64,000 nucleotides of DNA from contig NZ_JAGXJW010000016.1 in the NCBI RefSeq assembly GCF_019091135.1, positions 28,797-92,796 on the forward strand. Reading direction: 5' to 3'. Every line of letters begins with the position of its first letter. Position 1 is the first letter of the stretch. This stretch comes from Cohnella sp. GbtcB17. GTDB lineage: Bacteria > Bacillota > Bacilli > Paenibacillales > Paenibacillaceae. The translations under genes were made by a program, and so were the position numbers. Positions 49,294 through 56,526 of the stretch are shown one piece after another. Under the pieces are notes generated by a model. That model saw only the letters and a list, made by a program, of their open reading frames with translations. It did no database searches and was not told the DNA's origin.

Positions 49294-50010
49294 TTACCAA
49301 GGAAGCTCGCTGTCCATATAGTAGAACCCGCCGGTCGGCCCGTCTTCGGGCAGCGTTGCCAGGCGAACGGCCGTGACCGCGCCTTCCTCCGCAGTCAGCT
49401 CCGCCTTGTCTCCGCCCATGCGCGTTTTCACCAGACCCGGGTGAACGGAATTGACCTTCAGGCTCGTGCCTTTGGACCGTTGCGACCAATAAGCCGTCAG
49501 CATGTTGAGCGCCGCTTTGGAGGCCGCGTAGGCCGGGGTGGCGATCCGCTGCGCGAGCTCGTTGTTCAGGATGAAGTGAATCGAGCCGAGCGCGCTGCTC
49601 TGGTTCACGATGCGCCCCGCGTCGCTCTTCAGCAGCAGCGGCATCAGCGTCTCCGTAATGAGGAACGGCGCGAACGTGTTCACCTCGAACGTATCCCGGA
49701 ATGCGTCGCCTTCGTACGCGCCGCTCTCCGCCCAGATCCCCGCGTTGTTCACCAGAATGTCCAGGCGGCCGTACTGCTGCGCGATATACCGTGCCAGCTC
49801 CGCGATATGCGACGCATTGGTCACCTCGAGCTCGACGCCTTCGGCCTGAATGCCTTCCAGACGCAGCTCGGCCGCGGCCTTCTCCGCGGCGCCGATCGTG
49901 CGCGCGGACACCAGCACCGTAATCCCCTGGCGGCCCAGCTGCCTGGCGACCTCAAGCCCGATTCCGCCGCTTGCACCCGTTACTAACGCGATTTTGTTCT
50001 GGTTTGCCAT
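49294..50010 (-). CDS. Short-chain dehydrogenase/reductase (classical SDR)
   Basis: A 238-residue NAD(P)H oxidoreductase. The TGASGGIGLEVARQL cofactor motif, LVNNAGIW, catalytic Ser (NQSSALGS) and YAASK (Tyr/Lys) are all present, with PGLVKTRMGG after them. Similar proteins are annotated as carbonyl reductase-like. ATG 50010 follows GAGGAGG at 10 bases; an upstream in-frame extension is not needed. It is the third gene of a tetR-controlled cluster (TetR, quinone-type oxidoreductase, SDR) on the same strand. Substrate unknown. Confidence 0.92.
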   Translation of the reverse strand: MANQNKIALVTGASGGIGLEVARQLGRQGITVLVSARTIGAAEKAAAELRLEGIQAEGVELEVTNASHIAELARYIAQQYGRLDILVNNAGIWAESGAYEGDAFRDTFEVNTFAPFLITETLMPLLLKSDAGRIVNQSSALGSIHFILNNELAQRIATPAYAASKAALNMLTAYWSQRSKGTSLKVNSVHPGLVKTRMGGDKAELTAEEGAVTAVRLATLPEDGPTGGFYYMDSELPW

Positions 50011-50090
50011 GATAAAAATGCCTCCTCGTATAAGTTCGATCTTCGGATAAAAGCCGTCATTCCGATATTTGCTGTGGCCGACCGACGTCA

Positions 50091-50651
50091 TTACCCGTTG
50101 CTTGCGACGAGGTCCGCCGCTGTTACGCGACTCGCGGTCGCCAGGTGACGTACGTACGCTTCTGCGCTTTCGGCCAGCTGTTCATCCGTCAAATGTCTTG
50201 CGCCATGCGTGGCGAAGGGCGGCAGGTAATGCGCGCCGACGTAATTTGCCAGCGCTTCGATCGGCTTAGCGATATCCCCGATTGTGAACAGATTGTATCC
50301 GCCGGGCCGATACGAAGCCGCCGTCCCCGCCGTCGATATGGCGATGCCGATCTCCTTGCCCTTCAGATGCTCGCCGCCCGGACCGAATGCCCAAACCGGC
50401 GCCAGCACTTCGTCGAACCACTGCTTGAGCAGCGGAGGCGTACTGTACCAGTAGAGCGGATATTGGAAAATGATTCGGTCATGGGCGTCCAGAAGCGCCT
50501 GCTCGCGGCGCACGTCGATTCGACGGTCGGGATACGTCGGATACAGCTCGTGCACGGTCATGTCGGGCAGCAGCCTGAGACGTTCGGCCCAAGCCCTGTT
50601 GATTCGGGATTGCGACAGATCCGGGTGAGCGACGATAATCAACGTTTTCAT
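50091..50651 (-). CDS. NAD(P)H oxidoreductase, flavodoxin-like (MdaB/KefG family)
   Basis: A 186-residue flavodoxin-fold enzyme. KTLIIVAHPDLSQSRINRAWAE binds FMN/FAD phosphate, IIFQYPLYWYSTPPLLKQWFDEVLAPVWAFGPGG is the diagnostic KefF/KefG/MdaB segment, and ISTAGTAASYRPGGYNLF follows. It would carry out two-electron reduction of quinones or other electrophiles. ATG 50651 has GGAG 7 bases upstream. An AATGATCGTTCT site resembling the local TetR operator precedes it, so it is likely induced by an electrophile through the TetR protein at 50720. Confidence 0.92.
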   Translation of the reverse strand: MKTLIIVAHPDLSQSRINRAWAERLRLLPDMTVHELYPTYPDRRIDVRREQALLDAHDRIIFQYPLYWYSTPPLLKQWFDEVLAPVWAFGPGGEHLKGKEIGIAISTAGTAASYRPGGYNLFTIGDIAKPIEALANYVGAHYLPPFATHGARHLTDEQLAESAEAYVRHLATASRVTAADLVASNG

Positions 50652-50680
50652 AAGCACGCTCCTTGTATTGAAGTATTGGG

Positions 50681-50700
50681 AATGATCGTTCTAGAATGTT
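50681..50700 (-). promoter_or_regulatory. TetR half-operator before the oxidoreductase gene
   Basis: AATGATCGTTCTAGAATGTT contains GATCGTTCT, the half-site of the TTGAGAACGATCRGTAA operators found at 51331 and 51911. Confidence 0.5.
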
Positions 50701-50719
50701 GAAAAAAAGGGCGATGCGC

Positions 50720-51298
50720 TTAAGGCTCCAAAATGCGCATCGTCAATTCGGCGGTTCGTTCGAGCTTCTCCTTCGCGGTCGTCGTCCGCGTCATGACGCG
50801 AAGTCCCGTCAGCGCATTGTGCAAATATTCCGCGAGTTCCGCAGCGTCGTACCGCTTGGTGAACTCCCCGCTCTCCTGTCCCCGGACGACGATCTCAGCA
50901 AGCAGACGCTCCGTGCTCGCGAACGCTTCGCGTGCCTTCGCGTCCACCTCCGCATCCCGCAGCGCCAGCTCGGCGGCCGAGTTGACGAGCATGCAGCCGG
51001 CAGGCGCATCTTCTTCCCCGTGGATGATGAAGCCAAAGACGAGCCGCAGCGCTTCTCCGGCCGACCGGGACCGCTTGACGCAGGCTGTCAGCCGGTCGCC
51101 GATCCGGTCCTCGAACCGTTCCAGCGCCTTGAGGAACAAGGTGTGCTTGTCGGTAAACGTATCGTAAAGACTCCTGCGATGGATGCCCATATGCTCGACG
51201 AGATCGTTCAGCGACGTTTTCTCGTAGCCTTGCTCCCAGAACAGCTTCATCGCTTTTTCCAGGACAGCGGCTTCTTCGAACTCTTTGCTTCTGGCCAT
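50720..51298 (-). CDS. TetR/AcrR family transcriptional regulator
   Basis: A 192-residue repressor. The DNA-binding domain is at residues about 8-60 (AVLEKAMKLFWEQGYEKTSLNDLVEHMGIHRRSLYDTFTDKHTLF), and a TetR_C_16-type helical ligand domain contains CMLVNSAAELA. ATG 51298 follows GGGAGGG; a longer upstream frame is unsupported. The gene is next to an oxidoreductase/SDR pair, and four related operator-like sites (TTGAGAACGATC-type) occur before it and its neighbours, so it likely controls an electrophile-detoxification regulon. Confidence 0.92.
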   Translation of the reverse strand: MARSKEFEEAAVLEKAMKLFWEQGYEKTSLNDLVEHMGIHRRSLYDTFTDKHTLFLKALERFEDRIGDRLTACVKRSRSAGEALRLVFGFIIHGEEDAPAGCMLVNSAAELALRDAEVDAKAREAFASTERLLAEIVVRGQESGEFTKRYDAAELAEYLHNALTGLRVMTRTTTAKEKLERTAELTMRILEP

Positions 51299-51330
51299 TA
51301 AAATTCCCTCCCGATCCCCATCATAGCATT

Positions 51331-51347
51331 TTGAGAACGACCGGTAA
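51331..51347 (-). promoter_or_regulatory. TetR operator before tetR
   Basis: TTGAGAACGACCGGTAA matches the two sites at 51911 and 51938 at 14-15 of 17 positions; it lies 33 bases upstream of the tetR start codon. Confidence 0.65.
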
Positions 51348-51387
51348 AGAAAGGGCAAGGCAAGCCGCTCATGTAAGCGTGCGATCC

Positions 51388-51804
51388 TCAACCGATCGCG
51401 CGCAGCTCCCGCCCCTGCGCCGACAGCCAGCGTACGGCTTCGTCCCGATCCTCGAAGCTCTCTTGCCGGTAAGGCAGCGTGCCGAGACCCTCGACCGTGC
51501 GATTCACGCTCATCCTGGCGATTGCGCTATGCGGCTCGAGCATGGCCAGATGACGAAGCCCGCTCTCGTAAGCGCGCCGGATGAAAAACTCTCCGATCCA
51601 TGCCTTGTCCTCGGCCTTGATCGCCGAGCCCTCGCGAATATCCATCAGCACCTTGCTGCCGTATCGCAGCTTCAGCAGATCCGCGCCCTTGAGCAGAATC
51701 GTCTGAAATTCCTCGCCGTATGCGAACCCCTTCCACTCGATGACAACGCTTCGCAGCTCGTCGTCCCAAGAGACCTTGCCGTGCTTCGATTCAAAGTAAC
51801 GCAT
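51388..51804 (-). CDS. Conserved protein of unknown function (STAS/SpoIIAA-like fold suspected)
   Basis: A 138-residue cytoplasmic protein. FESKHGKVSWDDELRSVVIEWKGFAYGEEFQTILLKGADLLKLRYGSKVLMDIREGSAIKAEDKAWI has the alternating strand/helix layout of SpoIIAA-like STAS proteins, but no firm family signature. ATG 51804 has GGAG 9 bases upstream. It is upstream of tetR on the same strand, and a GAACGATCGTTC palindrome plus an inverted operator pair lie before it, so it appears to be part of the same TetR regulon. Confidence 0.65.
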   Translation of the reverse strand: MRYFESKHGKVSWDDELRSVVIEWKGFAYGEEFQTILLKGADLLKLRYGSKVLMDIREGSAIKAEDKAWIGEFFIRRAYESGLRHLAMLEPHSAIARMSVNRTVEGLGTLPYRQESFEDRDEAVRWLSAQGRELRAIG

Positions 51805-51840
51805 GCCGTCCAACTCCTCTTCTCATTATGCGCATTTAAC

Positions 51841-51860
51841 GGGAACGATCGTTCTTGAAT
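51841..51860 (-). promoter_or_regulatory. TetR-type palindrome
   Basis: GAACGATCGTTC (51843-51854) is a perfect 12-bp palindrome made from the same half-sites as the TTGAGAACGATC operators, 39 bases upstream of the STAS-like gene start. Confidence 0.6.
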
Positions 51861-51906
51861 GAGGACCGATGGCCGTTCCGCGTCCTTGCTTCTGAATACA
51901 GAATAA

Positions 51907-51958
51907 CATATTGAGAACGATCAGTAAAGAATTATTTTTACCAATCGTTCTCAATATG
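51907..51958. promoter_or_regulatory. Inverted pair of TetR operators
   Basis: CATATTGAGAACGAT (51907-51921) and its exact complement (51944-51958) are 15-bp perfect arms 22 bases apart. Each arm extends into a TTGAGAACGATYRGTAA operator. Minus-strand TTTACT-17-TATTCT overlaps it and could be the promoter of the STAS-like gene. Confidence 0.7.
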
Positions 51959-51960
51959 GG

Positions 51961-52186
51961 CATCGTCTTGAGCGCTGCAGGGGTGGCGTTAGTGCCCGTT
52001 TGCGTTTATCGGCGCCGTCTTGAGCGACACAGTGGCGGCGTTAGTGCCCGTTTGCGCTTATCGCCGCCGTCCTGAGCGACACAGTGGTGGCGTTAGTGCC
52101 CATTTGCGCTTATCGGCACTGTCTTGAGCGACACACAGTGGTGGCGGTAATGCCCATTTGCGCTTATCGGCACTGTCTTGAGCGCC
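51961..52186. repeat. 52-bp tandem repeat array (family D, about 4 copies)
   Basis: GTTAGTGCCC-type starts fall at 51988, 52040, 52092 and 52146 (52, 52 and 54 bases; the last unit has an extra AC). Units share TTTGCGCTTATCGGCAC and GTCTTGAGCGACACAGTGG. This is a diverged version of family B at 38 kb. Nothing coding is evident. Confidence 0.88.
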
Positions 52187-52248
52187 AAGAACCTCCTTCC
52201 AGCCTTGGATGCACTTTCGCAGGATGGTGCTGCACGATCGGAACTGTA

Positions 52249-52300
52249 TAGACGACCTAGACGCCTGGACGTTCTAGACGATCCAGACGGTCTACACGCT
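52249..52300. repeat. Degenerate 9-bp repeat (TAGACGNTC)
   Basis: Six consecutive 8-9 bp units (TAGACGACC, TAGACGCC, TGGACGTTC, TAGACGATC, CAGACGGTC, TACACGCT) stand just after the 52-bp array; two more GACG elements follow near 52315. Confidence 0.7.
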
Positions 52301-52334
52301 TAGGCCCTCTTGACGGGTAGACGTCCCATACGGC

Positions 52335-53405
52335 CTAGGCGCGCGAGGCCGGAATCCAGCCGCGCAGCTCCGCCCCGCCCTCCGGCCGATTGGCTGCGGT
52401 CAGGTCCCCGCCGTGCGCGCGAAAGATGCGCCGCGCGATCGCCAGCCCCAGCCCCGCACCTCCCGTATCCCGGCTGCGAGACGACTCGCCCCGGTACAGG
52501 GGCTCGAAAGCCCGGGCAAGGTCCTCGGGGGCAAACCCCGCGCCCGTGTCCCTGACGACGACGACGACGCGGTCGCCCTCCGGCTTGCAGCGCACGACCA
52601 CGGCCCCCTGCTGCGGGACGTGTCTCACCGCATTGTCGTGCAGATTGCCGAACGCACGGGAGAGCTGGTGGGCGTCGCCGCGCACGGCGCAAGATTCGGC
52701 GCCCGGGGGCTCCGCCACGATCGATACACCCTTCGCTTGCGCCGCTCCGCGCACGCCTTCGACGGCACGGTGGACCTCCGCCGCCAGATCCAGCGTCTCT
52801 CCGTCCAGCGCCGCGCGGGGATATTCCGTCTTCACGAACGCGAACAGATCCGAGACGAGACGGTCAAGCTGGCCGGCCTTGTCCTGACATACCGCGACGT
52901 ATCTCTTCGCCTGCTCCGGCGAAGCGGCGATGCCTTGCTCCAGCCCTTCGAGATACCCTCTTAACGCGAACAGGGGCGTCCGTAAGTCATGGGCGATCGC
53001 TCCGATGAAAAATCGGCGTTCCTCCTCCAGCGCCTCCCGTTCCGCCAAAGACTGCCTGAGTCCGGCGAGCATCGCCTCGAAGCCGTCCCGCACCTCCGCG
53101 ATCTCCCGGATCCGGGATTCGGGCAGGACGATGTCCAGATCGCCCCCGGCGATCTCCCGGGCGCTCCGCCCCATCGCCTCCAGCGGCTTCGCAATCCATC
53201 GGCGCAGGCCATATTCGAGGAGCGCGGCGACCAGCAGCACGCCGGACAGCGCGGCGATCCAGATGCCGATCCGGCTCGGCGCCCCTTCTCCGAGATGAAG
53301 CCCGCCCGCGTCGGCGATCGCAGCGATCGCGTACGTCGTCCAGGTGAGCGTCAGGACCGCCAGCAGCGAGAGCACCAGCAAGCTTCGAATCCGCAGGCGC
53401 CTCAT
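52335..53405 (-). CDS. Sensor histidine kinase (HAMP-HisKA-HATPase)
   Basis: A 356-residue membrane kinase. Two transmembrane helices (SLLVLSLLAVLTLTWTTYAIAA and IGIWIAALSGVLLVAALLEYG) enclose only a short extracellular loop, so it senses membrane state or a partner. HAMP follows (about 75-128), HisKA with phospho-His in FIGAIAHDLRTPL, and HATPase with NLHDNAVRH, DTGAGF and GGAGLGLAIARRI. ATG 53405 overlaps the response-regulator stop (ATGA), giving tight coupling. The partner regulator lacks its acceptor Asp, so the normal phosphotransfer to it is doubtful. Confidence 0.93.
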   Translation of the reverse strand: MRRLRIRSLLVLSLLAVLTLTWTTYAIAAIADAGGLHLGEGAPSRIGIWIAALSGVLLVAALLEYGLRRWIAKPLEAMGRSAREIAGGDLDIVLPESRIREIAEVRDGFEAMLAGLRQSLAEREALEEERRFFIGAIAHDLRTPLFALRGYLEGLEQGIAASPEQAKRYVAVCQDKAGQLDRLVSDLFAFVKTEYPRAALDGETLDLAAEVHRAVEGVRGAAQAKGVSIVAEPPGAESCAVRGDAHQLSRAFGNLHDNAVRHVPQQGAVVVRCKPEGDRVVVVVRDTGAGFAPEDLARAFEPLYRGESSRSRDTGGAGLGLAIARRIFRAHGGDLTAANRPEGGAELRGWIPASRA

Positions 53406-54094
53406 CGGGGCTTGCCCTCGAAGCGGTAGCCGACGCCCCATACGTTCGCCACATAGCCGGGCTGGTCCAAATCGAGCTCGATCTTCTCCCGCAGTCGGGC
53501 GATATGGACGCGGACGGTGTGCTTGTCGCCGATCCCTTCCCAGAATTGCCGGAGCAGCTGCTCGTAAGTGATCACTTGGCCGGGACGCTCGCACAGCAGC
53601 CGCAGCAGGTCGTACTCCCTCGGCGTCAGCGGCACGCTGACGCCGTCGACCTTCACGTCGCGGCTGGCCGGGTCTACCTGCAGACGGCCGAAGTCAAGCA
53701 GCCGCGGTCCGGCATGCATCGGAGGAGCCTCGGCGCGCCGCAGCGCAGCCTTCACCCGCGCGACGATCTCGCTGGGGGATGCTGTCTTGACGATGTAATC
53801 GTCGCCGCCGATGCCGAGGCCCCGAATCTTGTGCATGTCGTCGTCCCGCGCGCTGAGGAACAGGATCGGCACGCCGCTGATCGCGCGGATCCTGCGGCAG
53901 AGCTCGAAGCCGTCCAGCCCCGGCATTATGATGGCCAGCAGAATGAGATGGACGTCGGATGCCTGGAACGTCGCCATCGCCTCCTCTGCGCGGAGCGCCG
54001 TCGAAACGCGGAATCCGTCGTTTTCCAGAAAGTCGCGCATCAGCTCCACGATGCTCTCGTCATCGTCCACGACCAGAATCGTCCGTTGCTGCAT
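53402..54094 (-). CDS. OmpR/PhoB family response regulator lacking the phospho-acceptor Asp
   Basis: A 230-residue regulator. The receiver (1-120) keeps the acidic cluster VVDDDES, and a PhoB-type winged helix occupies 130-230 (PLTPREYDLLRLLCERPGQVITYEQLLRQFWEGIGDKHTVRVHIARLREKIE). The acceptor position is Ala54 (HLILLAIIMPGLDG instead of the family's LLDIMMPG), codon GCC for GAC. The Lys is present (DYIVKTASPSE), but the usual following Pro is Thr. It is probably an atypical, phosphorylation-independent regulator, or one activated otherwise. Coupled with a kinase gene that remains intact. Confidence 0.92.
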   Translation of the reverse strand: MQQRTILVVDDDESIVELMRDFLENDGFRVSTALRAEEAMATFQASDVHLILLAIIMPGLDGFELCRRIRAISGVPILFLSARDDDMHKIRGLGIGGDDYIVKTASPSEIVARVKAALRRAEAPPMHAGPRLLDFGRLQVDPASRDVKVDGVSVPLTPREYDLLRLLCERPGQVITYEQLLRQFWEGIGDKHTVRVHIARLREKIELDLDQPGYVANVWGVGYRFEGKPR

Positions 54095-54317
54095 GTTCGG
54101 TACCCGCCTTCTCGCCGGCCGCAGCCGGCGGCCTTTCTTTGGTCCCTTCAGTATAGCACTTCGGGCTCTCCGTACGTCTTACGGGCAAGCTTCGTGATCG
54201 TTCGTTGACGGTTTCGTGACGGATGAACGCCCCCTTTCGAGACAAGATCCGATTATGCTTAAACGAAGGGCTTGCCTGCATCCCGTTAGCCTAAATCTCA
54301 TTTAAGGAGCTGTTCGC

Positions 54318-54449
54318 ATGTCGTTTCACGGTCAACTTCTGCTCACGGCCAATCTCTGGTTCGGGGTCTCCCTCTTCGTTTTCGTCGCCTTCAGGTTCTC
54401 CCGGCTTCGCGATGGACGCGGCTTCCGCAGACGCAGCGATGAACGCTAA
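54318..54449 (+). CDS. 43-residue single-helix membrane peptide, coupled to the DUF2306 gene
   Basis: ATG 54318 follows AAGGAGCTGTTCGC, a good ribosome site. The frame encodes 43 residues: one hydrophobic helix (LLLTANLWFGVSLFVFVAFRF) and a basic tail rich in Arg. It ends by overlapping the next gene's start (ATGAACGCTAA), so translation of the DUF2306 protein is probably coupled to it. Small size and position suggest a membrane-protein partner or leader. No homologue recognised. Confidence 0.6.
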   Translation: MSFHGQLLLTANLWFGVSLFVFVAFRFSRLRDGRGFRRRSDER

Positions 54450-55092
54450 GGCGTCGCTGCGCGCCCTCGTTATCGTCGCGATCGGCTTCGTCGTCTGGAC
54501 GCTGCTGAACCGGTTCGTCCTCGATCCGCAGTTCGCCGCCTTCCTCGCCCACAAGACCGATCTCGCGCGTCCGCTTCGGCTGACGGCATGGTTGCGCGTA
54601 CTGGATGTCCACATCGCGTTCGCCTGCCTGGCGCTGCTGGCCGGTGCGCTCAACTTCGCGGGCCGCCCGCCGGGCGTGCGCAGAGGCCGCCATCGGGCGG
54701 TCGGTTATCTATACCTCTTTAGCGTGCTGGTCGTCGTCGTGACGTCGGGCTACCTGGCGCCTTACGCGACCGGCGGCCGTGCGGTATCGATGGCTTTTAA
54801 CCTGCTGAACATGATCTGGATCGCCGTGACGATCGCCGCCTTCGTGACGATCCGGCGCAAGCAAGTCGACCGGCATCGCCGGTGGATGATTCGCAGCTAC
54901 GCGTTCTGCTTCACCAATCTGTCCATCCATCTGCTCGAGATGGCGCTGACGCGCGCGTTCGGCGTGCCCTATGCGACGGCATACGCGGTCAGCGTCTATG
55001 CCACGATCCTGCTGCTGGCCTTGATCGCGGAGCTGATCGCCCGGCGGACTGTCCCGAGTTCGCCGCGAACAACGACTAGCGCGCTTCATTAG
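54439..55092 (+). CDS. DUF2306 family membrane protein
   Basis: A 217-residue membrane protein with about six helices (ALVIVAIGFVVWTLL, AFACLALLAGALNFAG, YLYLFSVLVVVVTSGYLAPYA, MAFNLLNMIWIAVTIAAFVTI, SYAFCFTNLSIHLLEMAL, ATILLLALIAELIA). DRHRRWMIRSYAFCFTNLSIHLLEMALT is the characteristic DUF2306 segment with conserved His and Arg residues, found in many soil bacteria; some members resemble cytochrome-b561-like redox proteins. ATG 54439 (coupled with the peptide gene) is preferred over 54412, which lacks a ribosome site. A strong terminator follows. Function unknown. Confidence 0.85.
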   Translation: MNAKASLRALVIVAIGFVVWTLLNRFVLDPQFAAFLAHKTDLARPLRLTAWLRVLDVHIAFACLALLAGALNFAGRPPGVRRGRHRAVGYLYLFSVLVVVVTSGYLAPYATGGRAVSMAFNLLNMIWIAVTIAAFVTIRRKQVDRHRRWMIRSYAFCFTNLSIHLLEMALTRAFGVPYATAYAVSVYATILLLALIAELIARRTVPSSPRTTTSALH

Positions 55093-55105
55093 CGCCGCGC
55101 GCGCC

Positions 55106-55138
55106 AAAAACGGCTTTCGTGAGAAAGCCGTTTTTTTT
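55106..55138. terminator. Bidirectional terminator
   Basis: AAAAACGGCTTTC-GTGA-GAAAGCCGTTTTTTTT, between convergent genes. Confidence 0.92.
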
Positions 55139-55146
55139 GTCAGCGC

Positions 55147-56484
55147 TTATTTAAAAATAACGAACTTTAAATCCTTCGCTTTTAGATACTTGATGATGGC
55201 AGGCAAAGCTTCTACCGTGTGCTGGTCTTCGTGCATTACGTACACGCCGCCAGCAGCCTCGACCTCGCGGAAATACCGGATGATGTCGTCGGCATTTTTG
55301 GCGTTCCAGTCCTCCGGATCCCGGTTCCACAGGATCGTCTTCATCCGCTCCTTCGCGGCTGCGGATACGAGCGCATCGTCGACGGCGCCGTACGGCGGCC
55401 GGAACAGGGTCACCTTCTCGCCGGTCAACGACTCCAGCAGACTACTCGTCATGGACAAATTTTTGCTACGATCCTTCGCGGAGGCCTTGGTAAGCACGCT
55501 GTGATCCCATGAGTGATTCCCGACCGACATACCGTGCTCGTGCGCGTAGACTACGCCTTCCGGATGGCGCTCCGCGTTTTTTCCGACGAACAGGAACGTC
55601 GCCGCGATCTTGTGCGCAGTTAAAATATCCACGATCTTCTTCGTAAGCGGGGACGGCCCGTCATCGAAGGTCAGGGCGACTTCATCCTTGGGCAGCCCGA
55701 AGAATTTCTTCTTCGCGTCGACGTCCACGACGACGAATCCGGTTGCCTTGGCGTCCTGCTGAAGCGAGGCTTGCGCGGGCGCCGCCTGCTTGGCGGGAAT
55801 CGCGGCGACCTCTGCATCGGCAGCCTCATTCGCGTCTGCGCGGACGTCCGCATGAACCGCCGCTTCCTTGACATTGTCCTGCGCGGCGACAGGCTCGACA
55901 GGCTCGACCGCGGCGCTCGTCTCCGCAACGCCGGCCGGCTTCGTCTCGGCGCCAAGCGCCTCACCGCCGGGCAGTGCATCCGCCCTGCCGCCGGTGGACA
56001 CATAGAGGACGACCGCTGCTCCGCATAGCAGCAGCAGGAGCAGCGCCGACAGCCTCGGACCGTATGCAGCAAGCTTCCGCGGCAGCAGCCCCCGGCTCCG
56101 GGCAGGCCGCTCCTGTCCGATCTTCCCGCCTCCTCCGTCCGGCGCGAGAAGCGAAGGATCGCCCTGCCTGATCCGGCGAATCTGCGCCAGATACGCTTCG
56201 CTGCAGGTGAAGTACAGCGTGTCCTGCAATGCGTTCGTCATCCGGACCAGCGCGCTATAATACGCTTGCCTGTACGGATCCCACTTGGGATAGGGCGAGA
56301 GCCTCGCCCGGCCGCCGTCCAGCGGCCGCAAGGCTTCCAATTCCAAATAAGTAAGCTCGTCGATATCGATGGCGTACGTATGCTGCCTGTCTTCGCAGGA
56401 CATGGCGATTTCTATCCGGTTTCTACCGTCCTCGGTACGCCCGAGCGACAGCAGCTCCATTACCTGAATGCTGTAAGTCTTCAT
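55147..56484 (-). CDS. Membrane-anchored polysaccharide deacetylase (CE4)
   Basis: A 445-residue protein. A cytoplasmic N-terminal region (1 to about 140) precedes one transmembrane helix (LSALLLLLLCGAAVVLYVS, about 145-163), an Ala/Glu-rich external linker (165-255), and a NodB/CE4 deacetylase domain (about 265-445). The active-site motifs are intact: TFDDGPS, NHSWDHS (metal His pair), RPPYGA and WNRDPEDWN. It would N-deacetylate peptidoglycan or a surface glycan outside the membrane. The helix at 145 with cytoplasmic N-terminus is unusual; the N-terminal region has no recognised domain. It is co-directional with the coiled-coil gene 43 bases upstream. Confidence 0.9.
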   Translation of the reverse strand: MKTYSIQVMELLSLGRTEDGRNRIEIAMSCEDRQHTYAIDIDELTYLELEALRPLDGGRARLSPYPKWDPYRQAYYSALVRMTNALQDTLYFTCSEAYLAQIRRIRQGDPSLLAPDGGGGKIGQERPARSRGLLPRKLAAYGPRLSALLLLLLCGAAVVLYVSTGGRADALPGGEALGAETKPAGVAETSAAVEPVEPVAAQDNVKEAAVHADVRADANEAADAEVAAIPAKQAAPAQASLQQDAKATGFVVVDVDAKKKFFGLPKDEVALTFDDGPSPLTKKIVDILTAHKIAATFLFVGKNAERHPEGVVYAHEHGMSVGNHSWDHSVLTKASAKDRSKNLSMTSSLLESLTGEKVTLFRPPYGAVDDALVSAAAKERMKTILWNRDPEDWNAKNADDIIRYFREVEAAGGVYVMHEDQHTVEALPAIIKYLKAKDLKFVIFK

Positions 56485-56526
56485 GACTTCTTCGCCCTTC
56501 TGCTCCCGGTCCCGATTGAAAAAGCC

